A stretch of DNA of 64,000 nt from CAZZHG01 sp964653655 (lineage in GTDB: Bacteria > Bdellovibrionota > FAC87 > UBA2466): assembly GCA_964653655.1 (NCBI GenBank), contig CAZZHG010000002.1, forward strand, positions 1 to 64,000. The letters are read 5' to 3'. How positions within the stretch are numbered: the stretch's first letter is position 1; each line of letters opens with the position of its first letter. This document shows, piece after piece, positions 41,903 to 50,049 of this stretch. A model generated the notes under the pieces. That model was not told the DNA's origin. It saw nothing but the letters and a program-made list of their open reading frames with translations, and made no database searches. A program made the position numbers and the translations under genes.

Positions 41903-42487
41903 ATGTGGCTACTCGCCTTCGCATCGGCTCTTTGTTTCGATTTCAGCCGTGCGGATTGGAAGCCGCTCGCGGAGCCCCTCGCTTCGACGGGCAGCGGCCC
42001 GGTGTCGGCCCGGGGAACCAGCAAGGAGCCGAACTTCGAGTGGGGCGCGGCCCGTGGGCTTTCCCCGAAGGCCCCTTCGGAAATTCTCGATTGGCTTCTC
42101 GATCACCGGAATTGGAAAGATCCGAAAAAGACCGAAATGGTCGTTCAGGAGGAGGCGAGGGAAGGGCTCGCGGCCTTTCACCGCGTCTCTTCCGAAGTGC
42201 GGGTCTTCGCGTTCATTACCGTGAGCTGGACGGAGGAGTGGGCGTATAGAGTTATGGCTGGGACCCGGGCCTCTCCCCGCCAATTTCAAGTCGCCTATCA
42301 GAAGACGGATGGAACCGGCCATATCCGTTCGCTCTGCGGATTTATCGACGGCAAGGACGTGGCCGGCTCCGGCACCGATCTGTCTTTCTACGAGCAGTCC
42401 GACGCTTCTCACTACTCCGCCGAGGATATCGAAAAGATGCACCTCGATAATCTCGCCAAGCTCGGCGTGAAAATACCTCGCCCCTGA
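41903..42487 (+). CDS. Hypothetical protein, possible START-like/SRPBCC fold
   Basis: 194 residues starting at ATG 41903 with a short hydrophobic start (MWLLAFASALCF), so it may be exported. The strand order after residue 60 (KTEMVVQEEAR, VRVFAFITVSWTEEWAYRVM, FQVAYQKTDGTGHIRSLCGFI) and the final helix SAEDIEKMHLDNLAKLG recall SRPBCC lipid-binding proteins. This is only a suggestion. It lies directly after the PAP2 enzyme, so it may handle the same lipid. Confidence 0.5.
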   Translation: MWLLAFASALCFDFSRADWKPLAEPLASTGSGPVSARGTSKEPNFEWGAARGLSPKAPSEILDWLLDHRNWKDPKKTEMVVQEEAREGLAAFHRVSSEVRVFAFITVSWTEEWAYRVMAGTRASPRQFQVAYQKTDGTGHIRSLCGFIDGKDVAGSGTDLSFYEQSDASHYSAEDIEKMHLDNLAKLGVKIPRP

Positions 42488-42657
42488 TCCACGGATGGAA
42501 TGATTTGATCCGCAATCGGTGGAAACCCGCCTGGCGTTTTGCGAACCTGATATCAGAAACGAAGATCCCGTTAAGAAACGGTTAGGGACTTACGCGGCGT
42601 TTTACTCAACCTTTGTTTGATCGCAGGGCATCCTCCGAGAGTTAATTAACTAGAAAG

Positions 42658-43668
42658 ATGACTATCGCATCACCAACTTCGGGATCCATTCTTTTCATAT
42701 GCGGATCTTTGAACCAGACGATGATGATGCATAAGGTCTCGCGCTTTCTCGTCGACTACGATTGCCAGTTCACTCACTTCTACACGACGGGCTTCTACCG
42801 TTTCATGGAAAAACTGGGGCTTCTCGACTTCACTATTCTCGGGGAGAGGCAGAAAAGATTCGCCGATGCGTATCTGCGGGAGCACAACCTGCCTCTGGAT
42901 CCCGGCGGCGAGTCGAGGCGGTACGATCTCGTCGTTACGGGGACGGACATCATCGTCCAGGACAATATCCGCTCGCCGCTTCTCTTGATCCAGGAAGGGA
43001 TGACCGACCCGGAGGACGTGTGGTTTCACGTGGTCCGGTTCGGGGCGAAGCTCGGTGTGCCGAGGTGGATTGCGAAGACCTCCACGACGGGCTTGTCCCA
43101 CGCTTACGATCGTTTCTGCGTCGCCTCACCGGGGTATCGGGATCACTTCATTCGTAAGGGTGTCGACGCCAAGAAGATCGTCATCACCGGCATTCCGAAC
43201 TGGGACGATGCGAAATCCTATTTGAACAACTCGTTTGAGCATCGGGACTACGTTTTGGTGGCGACGAGCGATATCCGGGAGAATTTCGGATTCGACAACC
43301 GGAGGAAGCTCCTCGAAAGGACCCGGGATATCGCCCGTGGCCGCCAGATCATCGTGAAGCTTCACCCCAATGAGGATGCCGGGAAACGCGGGGAGGAAGT
43401 GAAGAGGGTACTTCCCGAGGCCCTCGTCTACTCCGTCGGCAACTCTCACGAGATGGTGGCGAACTGCAGTTGCCTTGTAACTCAATATTCGACTCTCGTT
43501 TACACCGGCATCGCCCTGGGAAAGGAAGTTCATTCCTATTTCGACGTGGAAGAGCTTCGGCGGCTTTCACCCATTCAGAACGAGGGACGTTCCGCCGAGA
43601 ATATCGCCACGGAATGCCGACGCCTGCTTGCCCGCGCTCCGGCCGAAGCCGTGAAGGAGCTCGCATGA
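42658..43668 (+). CDS. GT-B-like glycosyltransferase/CDP-glycerol-transferase-like protein
   Basis: 336 residues, ATG 42658 after TAGAAAG. The first gene of a surface-glycan operon; the 170 bp upstream (42488-42657) hold no gene and no JUMPstart-like motif. Two Rossmann-like halves: an N-terminal half with VVTGTDIIVQDNIR and LLLIQEGMTD, and a C-terminal half with HPNEDAGKRGEEVKRVLPE and NCSCLVTQYSTLVYTGIALG. The latter is the S-T-hydroxyl/Glu helix seen in UDP-GlcNAc epimerase-like and CDP-glycerol transferase-like GT-B proteins. It is likely the transferase that adds the CMP-activated sugar made by the following genes, but this is inferred from context. Confidence 0.6.
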   Translation: MTIASPTSGSILFICGSLNQTMMMHKVSRFLVDYDCQFTHFYTTGFYRFMEKLGLLDFTILGERQKRFADAYLREHNLPLDPGGESRRYDLVVTGTDIIVQDNIRSPLLLIQEGMTDPEDVWFHVVRFGAKLGVPRWIAKTSTTGLSHAYDRFCVASPGYRDHFIRKGVDAKKIVITGIPNWDDAKSYLNNSFEHRDYVLVATSDIRENFGFDNRRKLLERTRDIARGRQIIVKLHPNEDAGKRGEEVKRVLPEALVYSVGNSHEMVANCSCLVTQYSTLVYTGIALGKEVHSYFDVEELRRLSPIQNEGRSAENIATECRRLLARAPAEAVKELA

Positions 43669-44459
43669 AAGCGCCGGTCACGCTCGTCGGCATTCAGGCG
43701 AGAATGGGGTCGTCGAGACTGCCCGGCAAGGTGCTCCTCCCCCTGAGCGGCGTTCCCGTGCTGCTTCAAATGGTGCGAAGGGTCCGCCTTGCGAAGCATG
43801 CGGCCCTTTGTGCGGTATTGACGACCACGCGCCAAGACGACGACAGCATCGTGGCCCTCTGCGAGTCCGAAGGCATCCCGTGCTTTCGGGGGCACCCGAC
43901 CGATTGCCTGGACCGGCACTACGAGGCGGCGAAAGCGTTCGGTGCCGACCTGATCGTCAAGATCCCTTCCGATTGCCCGCTCATCGATCCGAAAGTGATC
44001 GATTTGGTGATCGGCACATTTCTGGCGAACCCCGGAAAATGGGATTACCTGAGCAACCTTCACCCGCCGACTCACCCGGACGGCAACGACGTGGAGGTCA
44101 TGACCGTCGAAGCCCTGGGCGCCGCTTGGCGCGAGTCGCGGGACCTGGTGGAGCGTGAGCACACGACTCCCTTTCTGTGGCGCAACCCGAAAAGGTTTCG
44201 TATCGGCAACGTCGTCTGGGACCGCGGGATCGACCTCTCCTCGACCTACCGTCTCACCCTCGACTATCCCGAGGATTTGGATCTCATCCGCCGAGTGCAC
44301 GCTCACCTCAGCCCGCTGCGCGCATTCGGAGTGGACGAAATTGTGGAATTTCTAGCTTCCCATCCGGAAGTGAGCCGTCTGAACGAGCGGCGCGCTGGGG
44401 AGTTTTGGTACCACCGTCAAAAATTCGCGAATGGAGAATCCCGTGATCGAAGTAAGTAG
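43665..44459 (+). CDS. SpsF/NeuA-like cytidylyltransferase
   Basis: Start chosen at ATG 43665, overlapping the upstream stop (ATGA). 264 residues. IQARMGSSRLPGKVLLPLSG is the CTP-binding signature of acylneuraminate/Kdo cytidylyltransferases of the SpsF subgroup. Other conserved segments are HPTDCLDRHYEAAKAFGAD and IPSDCPLIDPKVID with the metal Asp. It would activate a 3-deoxy-ulosonic acid as CMP-sugar. It overlaps the next gene by 29 bp. Confidence 0.85.
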   Translation: MKAPVTLVGIQARMGSSRLPGKVLLPLSGVPVLLQMVRRVRLAKHAALCAVLTTTRQDDDSIVALCESEGIPCFRGHPTDCLDRHYEAAKAFGADLIVKIPSDCPLIDPKVIDLVIGTFLANPGKWDYLSNLHPPTHPDGNDVEVMTVEALGAAWRESRDLVEREHTTPFLWRNPKRFRIGNVVWDRGIDLSSTYRLTLDYPEDLDLIRRVHAHLSPLRAFGVDEIVEFLASHPEVSRLNERRAGEFWYHRQKFANGESRDRSK

Positions 44460-45324
44460 AGAATCGGATCGATCGGCCGGCGCGGCAAGGTCGCGCTGGG
44501 AGCACTTGGAAGCCCGCGCTCAGCGCGTTAGGCAGCACATTCTCAGGATGGCAGGGAGGGGCGGCTGCTTCGTGGGGGCATCGCTCTCCGCGGTCGAACA
44601 GGTCGTTTATCTGTACGGGGAGTGGCTGCAGGGAGGGCCCGAGGATCCGAACCGCGACCGTTTCTTCCTCTCGAAGGGGCATGACGTGCCGGCTCTCTAC
44701 GGGACGCTGGTGGAAATGGGGGAGCTCGACGAGAGCCGTCTCGAGGCGCATCTCAAAACGTCTGATTCCATCTACTGGCACCCGAATCGAAAAATTCCGC
44801 GGGTCGAGTTTCATTCCGGATCTCTCGGGCACCTGCTGTCGGTGGCCGTGGGAACCGCCATGCACGCGAAAATGGCGGGCCTCGGCTACCGCACGGTCGT
44901 TCTGCTCGGAGACGGAGAACTGAACGAGGGTTCCAACTGGGAGGCGCTACTCGTGGCCTCCGCGTACAAGCTGGACAATCTCATCCTACTCATCGATCGA
45001 AATCAGTTTCAGGCGAACTTTGCGACGGAGGAGTTGATCCCGCTCGAACCGCTGGCCGACAAACTGAGGGCGTTCGGCGCCTCGGTCGAGTCCATCGATG
45101 GGCATTCGTTTTCCGCGCTCCACGGGGCGATGCGACCCGGCGACGATGGACGACCGCTCGCGGTCATCGCTCGAACGGTGCGGGGCAAAGGAGTACCGAG
45201 CCTCGAAGGGCGCAGCGATCGGTGGTTTTGCAAGTTCAGCCAGAAAGAGGTTGAGAGCCTCATCGGTGAGTTGAAGGGTGGCGAGCGCGGACTAACGAAT
45301 GTGAAAGGTGAGGTGGTTCGGTGA
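44431..45324 (+). CDS. Transketolase N-terminal (TPP-binding) subunit
   Basis: 297 residues, ATG 44431 (a GTG at 44443 is an alternative). The TPP-binding signature GDGELNEGSNWEALLVASA leads to the Asn/Gln metal ligands in LILLIDRNQFQAN. FLSKGHDVPALYGTLVEMG and HSGSLGHLLSVAVG are transketolase N-terminal blocks. Split transketolases occur in biosynthetic clusters, where they move two-carbon units between sugars. Together with the next gene it forms one enzyme. Confidence 0.9.
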   Translation: MENPVIEVSRESDRSAGAARSRWEHLEARAQRVRQHILRMAGRGGCFVGASLSAVEQVVYLYGEWLQGGPEDPNRDRFFLSKGHDVPALYGTLVEMGELDESRLEAHLKTSDSIYWHPNRKIPRVEFHSGSLGHLLSVAVGTAMHAKMAGLGYRTVVLLGDGELNEGSNWEALLVASAYKLDNLILLIDRNQFQANFATEELIPLEPLADKLRAFGASVESIDGHSFSALHGAMRPGDDGRPLAVIARTVRGKGVPSLEGRSDRWFCKFSQKEVESLIGELKGGERGLTNVKGEVVR

Positions 45325-46253
45325 CCCCTTACGAGATCACGTTGAAGCGCCTAATGGCGCAGGACGAGCGCATCGTGGCTCTGACGGCGGAAAACCGGGC
45401 CCCACTACGCTCTTTCACCCACGGTTTGGGTAATCGGTTCATCGATACCGGAATCACGGAGCAGACGATGATCGGAGCCGCGGCGGGACTCGCCCTCCAA
45501 GGCAGGCGGCCCGTGGCCCACGCTCTCGCGGCGTTTCTGACGATGCGGGCCTTCGAGTTCATCCGGACGGACGTCGGGCTTGGAGAGCTTCCCGTGGTAC
45601 TCGTGGGGTTCATTGCGGGCCTTCTTTCCGACGGGAACGGGCCCACTCACCAAGCTTTGGAAGACGTGGCGCTGATGCGCTCGATTCCGGGCATGCAGAT
45701 TTTTTGTCCGGCGGACCGGGACGAGCTGGCCATGGGCCTCGAGCTCGCCCTTAAGACGGAACGGCCGACCTATATACGCTGGATGGATCGCCCCGCGGTG
45801 TTTCCGGTCTCGCCGTTTCACTGGGGAAAGGCGGACCTGCTACTCGAAGGGCACGAGGTTTGCCTGCTGACTTACGGAACGCTTGCGACCGAGGCCTGGC
45901 TCGCGGCGAAAATCCTCGAGGAGCGCGGCGTTTCGGTTCGGTTTCTCAATCTTCGCACGATCGTTCCCTTCGACGAGGGGGAAGTACTGCGGGCCATCGA
46001 GTCTACGGACGTCGCCTTCACCATCGAGGATCACTTTGTTACGGGAGGGCTCTACACCCAAGTGGCGGAGATGCTCCTTCGCCGCCGGGTCATGGCCGAC
46101 GTGGTGCCCATCGCTTTCAACGGCAAGTGGTTCAAGCCCGCGCTTTACGACGATGTGATCGCCTTCGAGGGCCTCACGCCAGAGGCGATCGCAAACCGGG
46201 TCCTCAAAAAACTCGATCCTAGGAGGAGAGATGTCCAAACTACCCACGATTGA
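45321..46253 (+). CDS. Transketolase C-terminal subunit
   Basis: 310 residues from GTG 45321, overlapping the N-terminal subunit's stop by 4 bp. It contains the Pyr and C-terminal domains: FIDTGITEQTMIGAAAGLA carries the catalytic Glu that protonates TPP. DGNGPTHQALEDVALMRSIP and RIVPFDEGEV-like segments (here RTIVPFDEGEVLRAIES) follow, then the regulatory-like C-terminal fold. Partner of the preceding subunit. Overlap with the aminotransferase start (46231) shows translational coupling. Confidence 0.9.
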   Translation: MTPYEITLKRLMAQDERIVALTAENRAPLRSFTHGLGNRFIDTGITEQTMIGAAAGLALQGRRPVAHALAAFLTMRAFEFIRTDVGLGELPVVLVGFIAGLLSDGNGPTHQALEDVALMRSIPGMQIFCPADRDELAMGLELALKTERPTYIRWMDRPAVFPVSPFHWGKADLLLEGHEVCLLTYGTLATEAWLAAKILEERGVSVRFLNLRTIVPFDEGEVLRAIESTDVAFTIEDHFVTGGLYTQVAEMLLRRRVMADVVPIAFNGKWFKPALYDDVIAFEGLTPEAIANRVLKKLDPRRRDVQTTHD

Positions 46254-47523
46254 GGCGTCGAACAAATGGCTCGCCCGAGCGGAACGAGTCATTCCCTGCG
46301 CGACCCAGACCCTCGCCAAGGGCCCCACTCAATACGTCCGGGGCGTCGCCCCGGTCTTCGCGGCGAGAGGCGAGGGAGCTTATCTTTGGGACGTGGACGG
46401 AAATAGATTCCTCGACTTCAACATGGGGATCGGGCCGCTGGTTCTTGGTTACGCGTACCCGGCCGTGGATGCGGCCATACGAAAGCAGCTCGGCTCGGGG
46501 ATCACCTTCTCCCTGATGCATCCACTGGAGGTCGAGGTCGCCGAGATGCTGGGCGACATCATTCCGAACGCGGAGGCCGTTCGTTTCAGCAAGACCGGCG
46601 CGGATGTCGCGAGCGCCGCCGTTAGGCTCGCCCGGGCCTACACCGGCCGCACGAAGATAGCCTGCTGCGGGTATCACGGCTGGCACGACTGGTACATCGG
46701 AACCACTCCTCGCAAAGGCGGAGTGCCGAAGGAGATCGCCGCCCTCACGCGGACGTTCAAGTACAACGATTTGGACTCCCTGAAAGCCGTCGTCGATTCG
46801 GATACTGCCGCGGTGATTCTCGAGCCGATGCTCTTCGAAGCGCCGACTAACGACTTTTTGAGAGGCGTTCGCGAGCTGTGCCGGCAACGGGGCGCTCTTC
46901 TGATTTTCGACGAGATGTGGACCGGGTTCCGTCTCGCGGAAGGCGGGGCTCAAGAGTGGTTCGACGTGAAGGCGGATCTCGCGATTTTCTCGAAGGCGAT
47001 TGCCAACGGAATGCCCCTCTCCGCGATCACCGGACCCCGGGAGATTCTCCGTTTGCTCGACGAAGAAGTGTTCTTCTTCACTACCTTCGGCGGCGAGGCG
47101 TTGTCGCTGGCCGCCGCGAAGGCGACCCTTCTGGAGATCACGGAGAAGGACGTGACCGGAACCATGCGCCGGCGGGGCGGTCCCTTCGTGCAGCGAATTC
47201 AGGAAGCAGCCGATCACGAGGGGCTGGGTTTCCTCAGAGTTACAGGGGAACCCTGCCGCTCGATGCTCGCCATCGGAAATTCCTCGGAAGACCCGATGAT
47301 AGTGAAGTCGTTTCTGCAGCAGGAGCTCATTCGGCGCGGAGTGCTTTGGTCAGGTCAGCAGGTGCTCAGCTACTCCCACACCGAACAGGACTTGGACCGG
47401 GCCGCGGAGGCCTTCGAGGACTCGTTCAGGGAGCTTGCCAAAGCCATGGAGGACGGCGGAGTCGCGAAGGCGCTTCGGGGGGCTCCCGTCCAGCCGGCGT
47501 TTCGAACCACGACCGCGAGGTAA
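46231..47523 (+). CDS. Class III aminotransferase (GSA-aminomutase-like)
   Basis: 430 residues, ATG 46231 behind AGGAGGAG. PLP fold type I, subgroup III: FSKTGADVASAAVRLARAYTG, CCGYHGWHDWYIG, LIFDEMWTGFR with the PLP-pyridine Asp, and the Schiff-base Lys in AIFSKAIANGMP. Wording is closest to glutamate-1-semialdehyde 2,1-aminomutase relatives. Within this operon it probably aminates or isomerises a sugar intermediate before the NeuB step. It is not likely to be the housekeeping hemL because of its operon. Confidence 0.88.
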   Translation: MSKLPTIEASNKWLARAERVIPCATQTLAKGPTQYVRGVAPVFAARGEGAYLWDVDGNRFLDFNMGIGPLVLGYAYPAVDAAIRKQLGSGITFSLMHPLEVEVAEMLGDIIPNAEAVRFSKTGADVASAAVRLARAYTGRTKIACCGYHGWHDWYIGTTPRKGGVPKEIAALTRTFKYNDLDSLKAVVDSDTAAVILEPMLFEAPTNDFLRGVRELCRQRGALLIFDEMWTGFRLAEGGAQEWFDVKADLAIFSKAIANGMPLSAITGPREILRLLDEEVFFFTTFGGEALSLAAAKATLLEITEKDVTGTMRRRGGPFVQRIQEAADHEGLGFLRVTGEPCRSMLAIGNSSEDPMIVKSFLQQELIRRGVLWSGQQVLSYSHTEQDLDRAAEAFEDSFRELAKAMEDGGVAKALRGAPVQPAFRTTTAR

Positions 47524-47526
47524 GAG

Positions 47527-48321
47527 ATGGACTCGTTTTCTCTCGACGGAAAAACCGCTCTCGTGACCGGCGCCTTCGGGCTGCTCGGGCGCGAGCATTG
47601 CCGGGCTCTCGCCGGAGCGGGTGCCTTCGTGGTCGGCTGTGACTCGGCATTGACGGGGCAGGGGGCACTTCGCGACGAGCTGGGAGACCGGTTCATGGCG
47701 GTGCAAGCGGACGTGACGGATCGGTCGAGTTTGGAGCGAGCGTTATCGGCGGTACTCACGGAGCGGCGGCGGCTCGACGTGGTGGTGAACAACGCGGCTT
47801 TGAACGATGCCCTCGAGCACGGACGCCAGGAAAAAACCGATTTCGAGACTTTCTCCGAGAGCGCCTGGCGCAAGTCTCTCGACGTCAATTTGACCGGAGT
47901 TTTTCTCTGCTGCCAGGTATTCGGCGGCAGGATGGCGAAGCAGGGGCGCGGTTCCATCGTCAACATTGCTTCGACCTACGGAGTAGTCGCTCCGGACCCG
48001 TCGCTGTATCGGGACGAGTCCGGAGAAACGATGCACGTGAAGTCGCCGGCTTATCCGGCGACCAAGGCCGGAGTCATCGCTTTGACGAAATACCTCGCGG
48101 CTTACTGGGGGAGCCGGGTGCGCGTGAACTCGCTCTCTCCGGGAGGAGTGGAAAACGGACAGCCGGCCCACTTCATCCGCAATTACAGCGAGCGCACTCC
48201 GATGGGGCGAATGGCTTTGCCGTCGGATTACCGGGGCGCGGTGGTTTTTCTGGCGAGCGAAGCTTCCGCCTACATGACGGGCGCGAATCTGATTGTCGAC
48301 GGCGGCTGGACTGCGTGGTGA
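47527..48321 (+). CDS. Short-chain dehydrogenase/reductase
   Basis: 264 residues. The NAD(P) motif is TGAFGLLGREHCRAL (TGxxxxxG). VVNNAALNDA is the NNA motif. The catalytic Ser in IVNIASTYG, and Tyr and Lys in SPAYPATKAGVIALTKYLA (YxxxK), are intact. SPGGVENGQP follows. It probably reduces or oxidises the sugar intermediate of this operon. It starts 3 bp after the aminotransferase stop. Confidence 0.9.
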   Translation: MDSFSLDGKTALVTGAFGLLGREHCRALAGAGAFVVGCDSALTGQGALRDELGDRFMAVQADVTDRSSLERALSAVLTERRRLDVVVNNAALNDALEHGRQEKTDFETFSESAWRKSLDVNLTGVFLCCQVFGGRMAKQGRGSIVNIASTYGVVAPDPSLYRDESGETMHVKSPAYPATKAGVIALTKYLAAYWGSRVRVNSLSPGGVENGQPAHFIRNYSERTPMGRMALPSDYRGAVVFLASEASAYMTGANLIVDGGWTAW

Positions 48322-48346
48322 CAACGAAACTTTTCAAGGAGGCCCT

Positions 48347-49267
48347 ATGACGGCATGGCAAAAACGAGAGTCCATCGCGATTGGCGAGCGGTTGATCGGA
48401 GCGGGGCAACCCACTTACGTCATCGCCGAAATCGGAATCAACCACAACGGCTCCCTCGAGATGACCAGAAAGCTCATCGACGGCGCCGTGCTGTCCGGCT
48501 GTCAGGCCGTGAAGTTCCAAAAGAGAACGCCGGAGCTGTGCGTGCCGCGGGATCAATGGGATATCGAGCGGGATACGCCGTGGGGACGCATGACCTACTT
48601 GGACTACCGGCGGAAAATCGAGTTCGGCGAGGCGGAGTACCGGCAAATCGACAAGTACTGCCGGGAGCGCGACATTCAATGGACGGCCTCCTGCTGGGAC
48701 GAGCCGAGTGTCGAGTTCATGGAGAAGTTCAACCCGCCTTTCTTCAAGGCCGCCTCCGCTTCTCTGACGGACCACTCGCTCCTGAAGAAAATGAAGGCGA
48801 CCGGACGGCCGCTGATGATTTCCACCGGTATGAGCACGATTGAGGAGATCGAAACGGCCGTGAGCGCGATCGGGACCGATCAGCTTCTCATCGCCCACTC
48901 CACGTCCGCGTATCCGTGCAAGCTGGAGGAGTTGAATCTAAAAATGATTCCGACGCTGCTCAGCAAGTACCCGGGGGTTCAGGTGGGCTATTCGGGTCAC
49001 GAGACCGGGCTCATCCCTTCGTGCGCGGCGGTGACTCTCGGCGCGAGCTTCATCGAGCGCCACATCACTCTAGACCGCGCGCTTTGGGGGACCGATCAGT
49101 CGGCGAGCGTCGAGGTGGTGGGGCTCCACCGCCTGGTCACCTACATACGGGATATCGAGAAGACCCTTGGTGATGGAGTGAAGCGCGTCTACGAATCGGA
49201 AGTCTCTTCCCGCAAGAAATTGCGCCGGGTCCCGGGCGCGGCTCCCGCCGCCGAGGCGCGGGCTTGA
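48347..49267 (+). CDS. NeuB-like nonulosonate synthase lacking the SAF domain
   Basis: Start set at ATG 48347 behind AAGGAGG. 306 residues. NeuB barrel blocks: YVIAEIGINHNGSLEMTRKL (20), AVKFQKRTPELC, FFKAASASLTDH, ISTGMSTIEEIE, HSTSAYPCKLEELNLKMI and VGYSGHETGLIPSCAAV, ending with IERHITLDRALWGTDQSASV. This is the TIM barrel that condenses PEP with an aldose. The usual C-terminal SAF (antifreeze-like) domain of about 60 residues, present in NeuB/PseI, is missing after residue 290. The substrate therefore need not be N-acetylmannosamine. Confidence 0.88.
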   Translation: MTAWQKRESIAIGERLIGAGQPTYVIAEIGINHNGSLEMTRKLIDGAVLSGCQAVKFQKRTPELCVPRDQWDIERDTPWGRMTYLDYRRKIEFGEAEYRQIDKYCRERDIQWTASCWDEPSVEFMEKFNPPFFKAASASLTDHSLLKKMKATGRPLMISTGMSTIEEIETAVSAIGTDQLLIAHSTSAYPCKLEELNLKMIPTLLSKYPGVQVGYSGHETGLIPSCAAVTLGASFIERHITLDRALWGTDQSASVEVVGLHRLVTYIRDIEKTLGDGVKRVYESEVSSRKKLRRVPGAAPAAEARA

Positions 49268-50049
49268 GTCTCAATCTCCTGCGGCTGGTCACCCCGGTGG
49301 CACTGGTAAGCGCCGGGGTGGCCTTCCTCCTGCTCGAGCGAAAGTTTCCTTACAACAAGGGGCTTCGTGCGTTTCGGGAGGAGTTCTGGAGTGATTTGCT
49401 GCTCTACGGGCTCCTACAGAGTTACCTTCTCGGGCTCATCATCTCGGGAGTGCTCGAAGGGCTCGACGCTTCGACGGGGTTGTCGAAGTTGAGACTGCTC
49501 GCCGATGTGCCGATCTGGGCGCAAGCGGTGTTTTTCATACTGACCCATGACTTTGTAACTTATTTAATTCACCGTGCCCAACACCGTTCGCCTTATCTCT
49601 GGCGCCTCCACGAAGCCCACCATTCCTGTTTGAGCGTCGATTGGCTCGCCGGTATCCGTTCGCACTCTGGGGAGATATTGCTCTATCAGACCGCCGAGTA
49701 CCTTCCCGTGGTGCTTCTGGGCGCCGCTCCCGAGATTCCGCTCATCAAAGCGATGGCAAACGGCATCTACGGAATGTTCATCCACTCCAATTTGGACGTG
49801 CGGCTGGGAAAGTGGCTGCTCGTTTTCAACGGACCCGAGCTCCATCGCTGGCACCATTCGGGCGACGATGAGAGATTCTTCGGGAAAAATCTCGGCACCA
49901 AGTTCACGATCTGGGATCGGCTTTTCGGAACCTTTCAACCGCCAGGGGATCGCAAGGCTGCCGTGTACGGCCCGGACGATCCCGGTTTTCCGGAAGGGTG
50001 GGTGGCCCAACACATTTATGCTTTTCGACGGGGCGTGCGCTCTTCCTAG
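49264..50049 (+). CDS. Fatty acid hydroxylase/sterol desaturase family protein
   Basis: 261 residues from TTG 49264, overlapping the synthase stop. Four hydrophobic helices and the His clusters of the di-iron family: HDFVTYLIHRAQH, HEAHHS and HRWHH. Family members hydroxylate or desaturate acyl chains or sterols at the membrane with O2. As the last gene of the glycan operon it may modify a lipid acceptor. It overlaps the convergent phosphodiesterase gene by 4 bp. Confidence 0.85.
   Translation: MSLNLLRLVTPVALVSAGVAFLLLERKFPYNKGLRAFREEFWSDLLLYGLLQSYLLGLIISGVLEGLDASTGLSKLRLLADVPIWAQAVFFILTHDFVTYLIHRAQHRSPYLWRLHEAHHSCLSVDWLAGIRSHSGEILLYQTAEYLPVVLLGAAPEIPLIKAMANGIYGMFIHSNLDVRLGKWLLVFNGPELHRWHHSGDDERFFGKNLGTKFTIWDRLFGTFQPPGDRKAAVYGPDDPGFPEGWVAQHIYAFRRGVRSS

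Noticed and set aside
42488..42657. JUMPstart/ops element before the glycan operon
   Set aside because: No GGCGGTAGCG core or similar sequence is present in the region.
46231..47523. Housekeeping hemL (glutamate-1-semialdehyde aminomutase)
   Set aside because: Similar family, but it is translationally coupled inside a sugar operon with transketolase and NeuB-like genes, so a sugar role is more likely.
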